Assembly: GCA_964543855.1 (NCBI GenBank)
Contig: CAZJAD010000052.1
Span: forward strand, 1-15,117
Direction of reading: 5' to 3'
Source of the DNA: CAZJAD01 sp964543855
Lineage (GTDB): Bacteria > Electryoneota > RPQS01 > DYHQ01
Length of the DNA: 15,117 nucleotides
Positions 1-7,358 of the stretch are shown here, one piece after another (the first letter of the stretch is position 1; each line of letters starts with the position of its first letter). The notes below the pieces were generated by a model, which worked only from the letters and a program-made list of their open reading frames with translations, was not told where the DNA came from and did no database searches. A program made the translations under genes and the position numbers.

Positions 1-27
1 AAGTATCTAACCTACAAGCTGTTACAG

Positions 28-103
28 TGGTGCGCCCACTAGGAATCGAACCTAGAACCTACTGATTAAGAGTCAGTTGCTCTACCAGTTGAGCTATAGG
101 CGC
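28..103 (-). tRNA. tRNA-Lys (anticodon CTT)
   Basis: The reverse complement folds as a complete 76-nt tRNA. The 7-bp acceptor stem pairs GCGCCTA with TGGGCGC (one T-G pair), the discriminator base is A, and the 3' CCA is encoded (28-30). The D arm reads TAGCTCAACTGGTAGAGCA and the T arm contains GGTTCGATTCC. The anticodon loop is CTCTTAA, so the anticodon is CTT, decoding AAG lysine codons. There is no intron. It lies downstream of the minus-strand protein operon but has its own promoter (146-174), so it is probably transcribed independently. Confidence 0.97.
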
Positions 104-145
104 AACGAATCCGTGTGCGAAAATGCGTCGGATTTCAACCCTGTA

Positions 146-174
146 AATTTAGAGAAATAAGGCCCCTTTGTCAA
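146..174 (-). promoter_or_regulatory. Promoter of tRNA-Lys
   Basis: Read on the minus strand there is a perfect -35 box TTGACA (174-169), a 17-nt spacer and a -10 box TAAATT (151-146; 4 of 6 matches to TATAAT). The predicted start is near 139, giving a leader of about 36 nt before the mature tRNA 5' end at 103. The leader contains a 6-bp inverted repeat AATCCG/CGGATT (108-134), which may help processing. This is read from sequence only. Confidence 0.7.
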
Positions 175-206
175 GCTTCAATGCCCCTCATAGATCACCC
201 CACCGC

Positions 207-467
207 TTAGTTCTTCCCCTTCCGGTGCGCCCTGTCCCTCAGACTGGAGCGTATGGACTGAGCGCCAGCTTTCATGCGCTCCAGCAGCCGTCTCGCCCAG
301 ACGAATTCTGTAGCTAAGATCGCCAGACCCATGGGAATGACGACGATGGCTGGCCCCGGAAGAACGAGCATCGCCAGGCCGACAGCCAGCACCACAAATC
401 CGACCACGAGCCGGATTGCGCGCCAGCCCTGCCTTAGCGGTCCCCCTGTCCGGTGGCCATCGGTCAT
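207..467 (-). CDS. Small PGPGW-family membrane protein
   Basis: This 86-residue protein has two adjacent hydrophobic segments (about residues 17-37 and 39-57). They are joined by the sequence VLPGPAIVVIPMGLAIL and followed by LATEFVWARRLL, then a basic, hydrophilic tail. That pattern matches the 'putative transmembrane protein (PGPGW)' family, typically 80-130 residues in bacteria; the signature is PGPA here. The function of the family is unknown to me. The ATG at 467 overlaps the TGA of a possible 41-codon ORF upstream (ATGA). The only Shine-Dalgarno-like sequence is a weak GGGTAAG just before the start. It is the last protein gene of the minus-strand cluster before tRNA-Lys. Confidence 0.8.
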   Translation of the reverse strand: MTDGHRTGGPLRQGWRAIRLVVGFVVLAVGLAMLVLPGPAIVVIPMGLAILATEFVWARRLLERMKAGAQSIRSSLRDRAHRKGKN

Positions 468-589
468 TGCTTACCCACGCTGTGGAACTGCGCCACCCCG
501 AGAATTCCTTCGGCGCAGAATATCGCAATTGGATCCAACAGATGCAACTCGTTGAAGACAATTTGGCGGAAGGCAACCTGCAAGATCAT
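464..589 (-). CDS. Possible 41-residue small protein (doubtful)
   Basis: In the 176-nt spacer between the symporter and the PGPGW gene, the minus strand carries an ATG-initiated frame of 41 codons. Its TGA stop overlaps the ATG of the PGPGW gene (ATGA at 467-464). The peptide begins MILQVAFRQIV and ends VAQFHSVGKQ, and is rich in I, L, V and F. Roughly two thirds of its third codon positions are G or C, in line with coding DNA here. The same frame stays open upstream to a GTG at 622. There is no convincing Shine-Dalgarno site and I recognise no family. The alternative is that this is leader DNA of the PGPGW gene. Confidence 0.22.
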   Translation of the reverse strand: MILQVAFRQIVFNELHLLDPIAIFCAEGILGVAQFHSVGKQ

Positions 590-617
590 AGTGACACTCA
601 AGTGCGCTGTGCATCTC

Positions 618-643
618 GGCACTCCTCCCATACGGGCAGTGCC
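618..643 (-). terminator. Hairpin directly after the symporter stop codon
   Basis: The bases immediately following the symporter TAA form an inverted repeat. GGCACT (618-623) pairs with AGTGCC (638-643), and an inner CCC/GGG pair (627-629/634-636) closes a 4-nt loop. No T-run follows on the minus strand, so this is not a canonical intrinsic terminator. It may be an attenuating or mRNA-stabilising hairpin at the 3' end of the symporter message, partly separating it from the PGPGW gene. Confidence 0.4.
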
Positions 644-2059
644 TTAGCCACGAACGCTGCCCGTCATACCTGCGGACGATCGCTTGAACAGGTGAGGACG
701 GTAGGGGATCATCGTTGGGCGTCGATTCTCGTAATCGCGAAGAAGGCGAGCCACGACACCCGAAAGGCCGATGAGGGCAACAAGATTCGGGAATGCCATG
801 AGCCCATTGCTGATATCCGAGAGATTCCAGACGAGGGGCAGCGAGATCGAGGCCCCGACGGGAATTGCCAAAACATAGAGCCATCGATAGACAATCGTCG
901 CTGTTCTGCCATGTCGCCCGAAAAGAAAGAGCACCGAGCGGTCGCCGTAGTAATTCCAGGCAACCATCGTCGTGAACGCAAAAAACACGAGGCCGAAACT
1001 GACGACGTGGACACCAAAACCCGGCAGCATCTCGTTGAACGCCGAGGCCGATAGAGTTGCACCCGTCAATTCCGGATCCTTGTAAAGCCCGCTGATGATG
1101 ATGACGAGCGCCGTCATCGTGCATATCACGAGGGTGTCGATGAACGGCCCCAACATGGCGACGAAACCCTCGCGCACGGGCTCTTTGGTTTTAGCCGGTG
1201 CATGAGCAATGGCCGCCGAGCCCAGACCCGATTCGTTCGAGAAAAGCCCGCGCGCTACACCCCACCTCATCGCCTGCGCCACCGTGTAGCCGAGTGTTCC
1301 TCCCGCCACTGACTGGAAACCAAAGGCACCTTCGAAAATGGCAGCGAAAGCTGCGGGCACCTCAGTGATATGCGCGAGGATAATAACAAGCGCACTTGTC
1401 ACATAGACGATGCACATGAACGGGACGATCCGCTCCGCCACTTGCGCAATTCGCCGGACACCACCAATAATAACCAGGCCCACAAGACTGGCCAGAACGA
1501 GACCGACAAGCAGCTTGGGAATGCCGAAGTAATCATAGAGCGGGCTGGCGATGGAATTGGCCTGTACCGTGTTCCCACATCCAAATGTAGCGATTGCAGC
1601 AAAAAGGGCGAAAAGCCCGCCCAGCCACGGGAGCTTCAAGCCATTCTTCAGATAGTACATCGGTCCACCCGCCACAACGCCCTTGTCATCGATCTCACGG
1701 AAGCGCTGACCCAACATGCAGCAGGTAAACTTCGTGCACATGCCGACCGCTGCAGTTACCCACATCCAGAAGACTGCGCCAGGACCGCCCAGAGTGATGG
1801 CTGTTGCTACACCAGCGATGTTGCCGGTGCCAATGGTGGCCGACAACGCCGTCGAGAGCGCCTGGAAGTGGGTGATCTCTCCTTGATCCTTCGGATTATC
1901 CCATTTGCCGGAAATGAGCCCCCAGCCGTGGAAAAACTGCCGCACCTGAACCAGCCTCATTCGAAGCGTAAGAAAAAGGCCCGTTCCCACGAGCCAGAAG
2001 ATTAGAAAATACCCCCACACCCAACCATCGATTCTCTCTACCCAAGCCGCAAAATCCAC
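644..2059 (-). CDS. Na+/alanine (or glycine) symporter, AGCS family
   Basis: This 471-residue integral membrane protein belongs to the alanine-or-glycine:cation symporter family (AlsT/DagA-like). Family hallmarks are IGTGNIAGVATAI (about 76-88), GGPMYYLKNG (131-140) and FSNESGLGSAAIAHA (273-287), with around ten hydrophobic segments; length is normal for the family. It should import alanine or glycine with Na+ across the inner membrane. The start is GTG at 2059, 15 nt after the amrS stop, so the two genes are probably co-transcribed. An 11-nt palindrome GAGACAGTCTC (2060-2070) fills this junction and would overlap the ribosome landing site. No strong Shine-Dalgarno sequence is seen, which suggests translation is helped by ribosomes arriving from upstream. 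Substrate specificity cannot be read from the sequence. Confidence 0.93.
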   Translation of the reverse strand: MDFAAWVERIDGWVWGYFLIFWLVGTGLFLTLRMRLVQVRQFFHGWGLISGKWDNPKDQGEITHFQALSTALSATIGTGNIAGVATAITLGGPGAVFWMWVTAAVGMCTKFTCCMLGQRFREIDDKGVVAGGPMYYLKNGLKLPWLGGLFALFAAIATFGCGNTVQANSIASPLYDYFGIPKLLVGLVLASLVGLVIIGGVRRIAQVAERIVPFMCIVYVTSALVIILAHITEVPAAFAAIFEGAFGFQSVAGGTLGYTVAQAMRWGVARGLFSNESGLGSAAIAHAPAKTKEPVREGFVAMLGPFIDTLVICTMTALVIIISGLYKDPELTGATLSASAFNEMLPGFGVHVVSFGLVFFAFTTMVAWNYYGDRSVLFLFGRHGRTATIVYRWLYVLAIPVGASISLPLVWNLSDISNGLMAFPNLVALIGLSGVVARLLRDYENRRPTMIPYRPHLFKRSSAGMTGSVRG

Positions 2060-2074
2060 GAGACAGTCTCTGTG

Positions 2075-3100
2075 TTATTGAACGATTCCCAAGTCCTCAC
2101 CGCAATTCGCACAGCGACCATTCGAAAGCGCACGAATGTCCACTGCGTAGCCCATGCGCGATATGACAACCGTGTCGCACGCCGGACAGCGCGTATCCTC
2201 GGCTCCCTTGAGCGCCACATTGCCTATGTAGACGAAAGGCAGCCTTTCCCTGCAGATCTCCCGGGCCTTCAGCAGAAAATCCACCGAGGTCGGAGGATCA
2301 GTGAACTTGTGGTGAGGGAAATAGCGCGAGAGATGCAAGGGGATGCGTGGATTAATCTCCGCCACGATATCACGAACAGCACGAATCTTCTCTTCCGTGT
2401 CGTTGTACCCCGTAACCACGAGATGAGTCACCTCAACATGGCGTTCCATTTCGCTGCTGATACGGATCGTGCGCACAACATCCTCAAGATGCCCTCCACA
2501 CACGCGACGATAGAACTCCTCCTCTGACGATTTCAGGTCAATGTTCAGTGCATCAACCTGCGGCAGGATCTCCCTGAGCGGCTCTTCACAGAGATAGCCG
2601 TTCGTCACTAACACGACAACTCCCCCCATTTCATGGAGAAGAGGGGCTGTGTCGCGGACATATTCGTACCACATGAGAGGTTCACTGTAGGTGAACGCGA
2701 CACCCTTTGAGTTGTAATGCCGGCATAGTTGCAGGAGGTGCTCAGGGGACACATAGCGCGTCGGTACTCGCCCTTGCGAGATATCGTAGTTCTGGCAGAA
2801 CTTGCAGGCCAGGTTGCAGCTGTTCGGCCCCAGCGAGAGAATCGCCGCTCCCGGATGAAAATGGAACAAGGGTTTCTTCTCAATCGGGTCTATGGCGACA
2901 GAGACAGCTTGCCCGTAATTCGTGACTCGAAGTTCACCATCGACAACCGTGCGTCCGCGGCAGAACCCTTCCTGCCCCTCACTCAGGCGACACAAGCGCG
3001 GGCACAGTCGACACTGAATCCGTCCATCTTCGTGAACAGCGTACGCCGCTCTTACCCAATTCTCTTCCACGCCAAATCCTTGCCAACAAGAACAATTCAC
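2075..3100 (-). CDS. amrS: AmmeMemoRadiSam system radical SAM enzyme (AmrS), cytoplasmic copy
   Basis: This 341-residue radical SAM protein has the N-terminal cysteine block typical of AmrS (C30, C33, C37, C47). It also has the conserved stretch DPIEKKPLFHFHPG (71-84) and the SAM-cluster motif CNLACKFC (C95, C99, C102) followed by QNYDISQ. FTYSEPLMWYEY (136-147) and NIDLK (186-190) follow, and a C-terminal CxxC...CxxC pair (C305, C308, C330, C333) resembles a zinc ribbon. There is no signal peptide, so it should act in the cytoplasm. The AmrS family co-occurs with MEMO and AMMECR1 proteins and its substrate is not known to me. The GTG start overlaps the HDAC stop by 4 nt (GTGA, 3100-3097) and no Shine-Dalgarno site is present, which points to translational coupling. 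No MEMO or AMMECR1 gene lies beside this copy; the only ones in the window accompany the second AmrS about 9 kb away. Confidence 0.9.
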   Translation of the reverse strand: MNCSCWQGFGVEENWVRAAYAVHEDGRIQCRLCPRLCRLSEGQEGFCRGRTVVDGELRVTNYGQAVSVAIDPIEKKPLFHFHPGAAILSLGPNSCNLACKFCQNYDISQGRVPTRYVSPEHLLQLCRHYNSKGVAFTYSEPLMWYEYVRDTAPLLHEMGGVVVLVTNGYLCEEPLREILPQVDALNIDLKSSEEEFYRRVCGGHLEDVVRTIRISSEMERHVEVTHLVVTGYNDTEEKIRAVRDIVAEINPRIPLHLSRYFPHHKFTDPPTSVDFLLKAREICRERLPFVYIGNVALKGAEDTRCPACDTVVISRMGYAVDIRALSNGRCANCGEDLGIVQ

Positions 3101-3917
3101 TTATTCATCGGCGTTGAGAGCACATCCAACAGGTCACAAACACACCGCCCTAAGACATCAAGGTTGTAGCCACCTTCAAGGAATACGACCAAGCGTCCTT
3201 TGGCATACTCCTCGGCAATCCCGCACACACTCTCCGCCAAACGCCGGAAGCCAGCGTCGGTCACGGATAGGCTCCCCAGAGGATCGAGCTCATGGGCATC
3301 GAACCCGGCAGAAACAAGCACGAACTCGGGCTTAAATCTGGCCATGGCGGGGCGCAACTCCTCGGTGAAGGCCGCCACGATCTCGTTGTCACCATCGGCC
3401 ATCATCAATGGTCGACTCAGCGTGAAACCCTTCCCTTCGCCCCCTCCCGTTTCACCGGCCGCACCGGAGCCCGGATAGATGCCCCACTGATGTGTACTGA
3501 AATAGAACACGCGATTCGAGTTGTAGAATATGTCCTGCGTGCCGTTCCCGTGGTGAAGATCCCAGTCGGCGATAAGGATTCGGGAGACTCCCGCTTTCTC
3601 CTGAAGCCACGCCGCAGCAATAGCAATGTTGTTGAAGAGACAAAAACCCATGGCTTGATGGGCCGTCGCATGATGACCAGGTGGACGGACAGCGCAGAAG
3701 GCATTCTTGAGTTCACCCTTCACCACAGCTTCCGCCGCGGCAATGCCAGCTCCGGCCGCCAGATATGCCGCCTCGAGCGTCGCGCCNNNNNNNNNNNNNN
3801 NNNNNNNNNNNNNNNNNNNNNNNNNNNNNNNNNNNNNNNNNNNNNNNNNNNNNNNNNNNNNNNNNNNNNNNNNNNNNNNNNNNNNNTGACATCGGTACGA
3901 CCTAAGAGCGGCTTCAC
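3097..3917 (-). CDS. Histone deacetylase-superfamily hydrolase, interrupted by an assembly gap
   Basis: The readable C-terminal 229 residues carry the full zinc-hydrolase active site of the HDAC superfamily (AcuC / acetylpolyamine amidohydrolase / class II HDAC-like). These are the paired histidines in RPPGHHA, the metal ligands in DWDLHHGNGT, STHQWGIYPGSG, the third ligand in SAGFDAH and the catalytic tyrosine in LEGGYN. It should deacylate N-acyl-lysine, acyl-polyamine or a related substrate in the cytoplasm. A 100-N gap removes most of the N-terminus. I place the start at GTG 3917, which gives a peptide beginning MKPLLGRTDV before the gap. That GTG overlaps the ABC gene stop by 4 nt (GTGA), the same junction type as at this gene's own 3' end with amrS. 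The reading frames on either side of the gap are not comparable because the gap size is unknown. Confidence 0.88.
3787..3886. other. 100-N assembly gap inside the HDAC gene
   Basis: This is exactly 100 N, the usual placeholder for a gap of unknown size. The residue spacing expected in HDAC-like proteins between the N-terminus and the GATLEAA segment suggests about 85-95 residues are missing. The true gap would then be roughly 260-290 nt (inference). Confidence 0.95.
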
Positions 3918-4609
3918 TGCGGTTGCTCGTTCGCCTCCTCGAGAAGCTGACCATCCACCATATGCAGGGTCCGGGATGCACGAGCCATGACCTTCGGGTC
4001 ATGCGTTGAGAAGATGAATGTGGTACCCTTTTTCTGATTCAATTCCTCCATCAAGTCAAGGACAGCCATGCCGGAATCGCGGTCCAGATTCGCGGTCGGC
4101 TCATCGGCAAGGACCAAATCAGGTTCGGTCACCAGCGCACGACCCACGGCGATACGCTGGCGCTGCCCTCCCGAGAGCTCCTCGGGTCGATGCTCAACAA
4201 ACTCGCGCAGCCCCACCTCATCAATGAGCTCGTCGACGCGACGGCGCGCTTCCGCCCGCGAAACACGCTGCAGAATCAGCGGAAATTCGATGTTCTCGAA
4301 TACATTGAGCACCGGCATCAGATTGAAGCTCTGAAAGATAAAACCGATACGGTCGCGCCTGAGGGCTGTAGCCGCCTTGTCATCGAGTGTGTTCGTGTCG
4401 AAGTGATCGAAAAGCCGAACACTCCCCATAGTCGGTACATCCAGACAACCTGCCAAGTTCAACAGCGTCGTCTTTCCCGACCCAGACGGGCCAATAATGC
4501 AAAGGAACTCGCCGGTCTGCACATCAAGATCCACGCCTCGCAAGGCGTGCACAACGGCCCGCCCAAGCATGTAGTCCTTCGTCGCGCCTCGGACAGTCAA
4601 CACAGACAA
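3914..4609 (-). CDS. ABC transporter ATP-binding protein, LolD/MacB type
   Basis: This nucleotide-binding subunit has Walker A GPSGSGKT, Q-loop FQSFN, signature LSGGQRQRIAVGRAL, Walker B LVLADEPTANLD and switch histidine in STHDP. The short size and the wording of these motifs fit the LolD/MacB/FtsE group, which energises lipoprotein release or export permeases of the inner membrane. I choose a TTG start at 4609 because GGGAGGT (4622-4616) sits 6 nt upstream and the resulting 231 residues match the family length. An in-frame ATG at 4654 would add 15 residues but has no ribosome site. No permease (FtsX/MacB domain) gene is adjacent in the readable sequence, so its partner must lie elsewhere. 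The stop overlaps the HDAC GTG start. Confidence 0.9.
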   Translation of the reverse strand: MSVLTVRGATKDYMLGRAVVHALRGVDLDVQTGEFLCIIGPSGSGKTTLLNLAGCLDVPTMGSVRLFDHFDTNTLDDKAATALRRDRIGFIFQSFNLMPVLNVFENIEFPLILQRVSRAEARRRVDELIDEVGLREFVEHRPEELSGGQRQRIAVGRALVTEPDLVLADEPTANLDRDSGMAVLDLMEELNQKKGTTFIFSTHDPKVMARASRTLHMVDGQLLEEANEQPQ

Positions 4610-4615
4610 GCTTCT

Positions 4616-4622
4616 ACCTCCC
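4616..4622 (-). promoter_or_regulatory. Ribosome binding site of the ABC ATPase gene
   Basis: GGGAGGT on the minus strand lies 6 nt before the in-frame TTG at 4609. It is the best Shine-Dalgarno site in this cluster and decides in favour of the TTG start over the upstream ATG at 4654. Confidence 0.65.
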
Positions 4623-4656
4623 GCAGTCACGGGTCGCGTGACGCTTGATTGCATAT

Positions 4657-4675
4657 GCAGTGATCATGTCACTGC
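4657..4675. repeat. Perfect 7-bp inverted repeat between the secreted-protein and ABC genes
   Basis: The sequence GCAGTGATCATGTCACTGC has perfect 7-nt arms around a 5-nt centre. It fills most of the 50-nt spacer at the head of the ABC-HDAC-amrS cluster. A second, smaller palindrome TCTGCCGCAGA (4694-4704) abuts the stop codon of the preceding gene. There is no T-run after either, so an operator or mRNA-processing hairpin fits better than a terminator. Function is inferred from position only. Confidence 0.5.
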
Positions 4676-4704
4676 GAGATTTACGAACAGGAATCTGCCG
4701 CAGA

Positions 4705-7143
4705 CTAATTCAGCAACATCAGTTTTCGAATCTGAACCATTCCATGGTACTCAGCCCGAACGAAATACAACCCGGCTGGTCTGCCGTTGAAGTCGAGCTG
4801 AATCTGGTGCGTCCCCACTGACCACGCCCGAGATGGAAGACGCTCGACATGTTGCCCCAGAACATTGTAGAGGTCGACGAGCATGATACCGCCTTGAGGC
4901 AACACGAACGGAAGGCTAACCCGAGCATTAAACGGATTCGGATAAGGCATCAGTAGGCGAAAAGCCTCTGGCATCTTGTCGGTAGCCCTTTCATGAACAC
5001 CACCGGCACCGAGAACCCGCAGCCGAACCGGCCAGGCGAGTGAAGGCTCGTTCGGGTCATTGCTGGTGAAACTCCACTGCGTCTCATAATAGCCCGGCGC
5101 CGTGTAGCCAGACCAATGAATCGTGAAGACGAGCACTTCACCGCCGGCAAGGGTCGTATCCGACGGCCCCGTGACCGTTATCCAATCGAGTGCAGGCAAT
5201 TCCGTGCTCAGAGTGAGTGGTTCATCTCCCAGGTTGTACACCCGGAAATGGGTCTCACCGGAAAAACCCTCGACAAGTGTCGTTTCGGCGACGGCATCCG
5301 GCAGGTCGATATCCGCCCCCTCACCGCTCGCGCCTTCATCCAGCCATTCGAAAATATTGTGCATAAGCTGCAAGTTGTCCTGCAGGTCAGCCAAGAAATG
5401 CAGGTCCGCCAGCCCTACGAGGCGTCCTCCGGCTGTCTCCTGCCGTGCGACAACAACCGGCGGGTAGCTACCGGGTGGAAAAGGCGAGTTCGGATAGTCC
5501 AACTGTGTATCGTCATCTCCTGAAAGAACAACCTCGGTTGCACCGCCGCCCGGCTGAATCCCACACACCCAAAGCCCGAGTACCTGACCGACCCCCTCTG
5601 ACAGCCGCGAGACCAAGGGACTCGCCCCCCATGTATGAAAGATGATGTTGGCTGGATCGTCGACATAATCGGTTGGGTCCGTCAACTCCAGGTCGTAGAG
5701 ATGCCAACCCCATGCATCCATGTCATCCAGAGCGTCTCCTCCGAAAGTCTCTCGCATGAAACCGTATTCATGCAGAGCTCCAGTTCCGTCTTCCGCGGGC
5801 CAAGCGTCCCGATTCACAGCCCGGGGATGCACCGCCTGCTCACAGTCCGCGGTGGGGGAGAGCATTGAATAAACCCACAAGACGCGGCACACTTCATCCG
5901 GTGCCGGATCAACTTGTAACGGCAGAAGAGCGTCATAATCCTCCGCCTCAACGCGATACAAGCAGACTGGCGCGTTCGATGCGCAGACATCCGCCAAGAC
6001 TCGGGATGCCCATGAGTACTTGGTGAAGAAAGACTCCACTTCCCCGGCAGTCATGCCTGCGCCAGCCGCCTCGTGACGCAACGATGTGTCAAGGCTATGT
6101 CGAGCGGCGAAATAGGGCAGCACAGTGCCCTTGGGCAATACGGCTTCATCACCGGGGTTCAGTGTGCCGACATGTGTAATTCGATAGCCCTCACCGCGAA
6201 TGAATTCGATGAGCTTCAGGTCACGAACCGTGGCCCACGAGCGATTAACCACCGTGCTGGTGCGAGAGTCGTAAGCGATGAAATTCAAAGGCTGGGCGAA
6301 TCTCGCCTCGTAGTCGTACTCGCTCTCCGCCTCTACCGATGTGATACGCCATGTAAGCGGTCGCGTAGTCTGCGGCCGCGGGAGCGCATAGGTCAATCTG
6401 CCGGGAACATCAATCTGGATCGTGGCATCCTGCGAAGCCATACCGCGAATGCGAACGATGGGCTTCATTGCCATGGGGCCCGCCCCTTCATAGACAAGCC
6501 CGATCCCTCCACCGGCATCCAGCATCTGCTGCAAGCGTGAGAAATCATAACTCGACAGCGGTGTCGGAGATCCACGGAAGAACTGGAAGTCGAGGCTGCG
6601 AAGAAGAAATACCGCGTCATAGTCCTCAGGGGGATAGGCTTCCCAAATGTAAGGCCCTGTGCCAATCTGATAAGGAACGCCTTCCCACCACGAGTCCACA
6701 ATGACGACATATCGCCCCGGCTCGGGATCGTCAAGATGGCACAGGCCGTAAGCTCCGCTTGTCATGCTCTGGTCGGGACCGACGATAAACAAATAGGGGA
6801 GCTGCTCTATCAGTTGCGGATCGATGTCCACACCAAGTACCGCATAGAGAGCGTGGGTGCCTTCTGGAACATCGACTTCGATGGAATCTCGAATGAACTC
6901 TCCCTGACTGTAACCTTCGGCAAGGAGCTCATAGATCGGCATGCGAGCGGCATCAATGAGAACGAAGTTCACATCAGGATAGAGAGCCTCCAGATCAATC
7001 AGCGGGCCCTCCGCTTCCATATCAATGACAGGCATGCCATGAAGACCGTCAATGGCGATTCTCCCGCGAGCGCCGACGGTGGACCAAAGAGCCAGCACAA
7101 GCGAGATAGCCAGACAGAGCCGGAATACTGCGAAGCGATTCAT
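4705..7143 (-). CDS. Large secreted protein with C-terminal T9SS type A sorting domain
   Basis: This 812-residue protein starts with a clear signal peptide (about residues 1-25, ending STVGA). It ends with a type IX secretion sorting domain (about 730-812): YPNPFN at 734-739, then VDLYNVLGQ, PAGLYFVRAE and IRKLMLLN. Residues about 610-711 look like an immunoglobulin-like beta domain of the kind found before such tails (FRVYNLGDEPL, SFTSNDPNEP). Upstream, PPVVVARQETAGGRLVGLADLHFL (about 561-584) resembles the end of a Rossmann-like glutamine-amidotransferase-like or DUF4350-like domain. The first 500 residues I do not recognise and see no catalytic motif in them. It is predicted to be exported, then surface-attached or released. 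The ATG at 7143 has a strong Shine-Dalgarno site, AGGAGGT (7156-7150), at 6-nt spacing. A strong promoter lies at 7387-7359. Confidence 0.85.
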   Translation of the reverse strand: MNRFAVFRLCLAISLVLALWSTVGARGRIAIDGLHGMPVIDMEAEGPLIDLEALYPDVNFVLIDAARMPIYELLAEGYSQGEFIRDSIEVDVPEGTHALYAVLGVDIDPQLIEQLPYLFIVGPDQSMTSGAYGLCHLDDPEPGRYVVIVDSWWEGVPYQIGTGPYIWEAYPPEDYDAVFLLRSLDFQFFRGSPTPLSSYDFSRLQQMLDAGGGIGLVYEGAGPMAMKPIVRIRGMASQDATIQIDVPGRLTYALPRPQTTRPLTWRITSVEAESEYDYEARFAQPLNFIAYDSRTSTVVNRSWATVRDLKLIEFIRGEGYRITHVGTLNPGDEAVLPKGTVLPYFAARHSLDTSLRHEAAGAGMTAGEVESFFTKYSWASRVLADVCASNAPVCLYRVEAEDYDALLPLQVDPAPDEVCRVLWVYSMLSPTADCEQAVHPRAVNRDAWPAEDGTGALHEYGFMRETFGGDALDDMDAWGWHLYDLELTDPTDYVDDPANIIFHTWGASPLVSRLSEGVGQVLGLWVCGIQPGGGATEVVLSGDDDTQLDYPNSPFPPGSYPPVVVARQETAGGRLVGLADLHFLADLQDNLQLMHNIFEWLDEGASGEGADIDLPDAVAETTLVEGFSGETHFRVYNLGDEPLTLSTELPALDWITVTGPSDTTLAGGEVLVFTIHWSGYTAPGYYETQWSFTSNDPNEPSLAWPVRLRVLGAGGVHERATDKMPEAFRLLMPYPNPFNARVSLPFVLPQGGIMLVDLYNVLGQHVERLPSRAWSVGTHQIQLDFNGRPAGLYFVRAEYHGMVQIRKLMLLN

Positions 7144-7158
7144 GATGCTACCTCCTGT

Positions 7159-7180
7159 TTTCTATCGGCTTTCTATCGGC
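7159..7180. repeat. Tandem 11-nt duplication in the leader next to the ribosome site
   Basis: The unit tttctatcggc occurs twice without a gap (7159-7169 and 7170-7180), ending 2 nt from the AGGAGGT ribosome site of the secreted-protein gene. Both copies are perfect. It could be a slippage product that alters leader structure; no function is established. Confidence 0.75.
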
Positions 7181-7335
7181 CCCGGAATCTGCCAACTGGC
7201 AACGGTATTACTGGAACACAGAGTGCGATGGGATTCGCGCGCGAACGACTGAAGGCAGCGCGTCGAAACATCCAGGTCATCTTCAGGTGCCACAACCGCG
7301 GATGAAACGGAGACGGCTATGCGGGTATTCAATAT

Positions 7336-7354
7336 GGTAGAACGAAAGTCTACC
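7336..7354. repeat. Inverted repeat at the predicted transcription start of the secreted-protein gene
   Basis: GGTAGA (7336-7341) and TCTACC (7349-7354) form a perfect 6-bp inverted repeat around ACGAAAG. It lies just downstream of the -10 box (7364-7359), so it covers the predicted start point near 7352. It may be an operator or a 5'-end hairpin. Confidence 0.4.
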
Positions 7355-7358
7355 CATC

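Noticed and set aside
178..576. A 132-codon minus-strand frame overlapping the PGPGW gene
   Set aside because: The PGPGW frame has clear family motifs. This one is Ser/Arg/Gly-rich with no features and overlaps almost completely.
416..1124. Long open frames on both strands (416-1054 plus, 471-1124 minus) over the symporter 3' end
   Set aside because: They are shadows of the symporter gene in a GC-rich codon pattern; the products are rich in Arg, Ser and His and show no motifs.
2060..2070. Palindrome GAGACAGTCTC between amrS and the symporter as an operator
   Set aside because: At 11 nt, inside a 15-nt gap between co-directional genes, it is as likely chance or a local mRNA structure at the start codon as an operator.
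3887..4002. An open frame from 4002 reading through the N run into the HDAC core
   Set aside because: Its first part is an out-of-frame reading of the ABC ATPase C-terminus and it joins the HDAC core only because the placeholder is 100 N. The GTG at 3917 with the 4-nt overlap is a better start.
7144..7350. Riboswitch in the secreted-protein leader
   Set aside because: The leader has inverted repeats and a tandem duplication but I could not match the conserved core of any riboswitch class I know, so it is recorded only as a structured leader.
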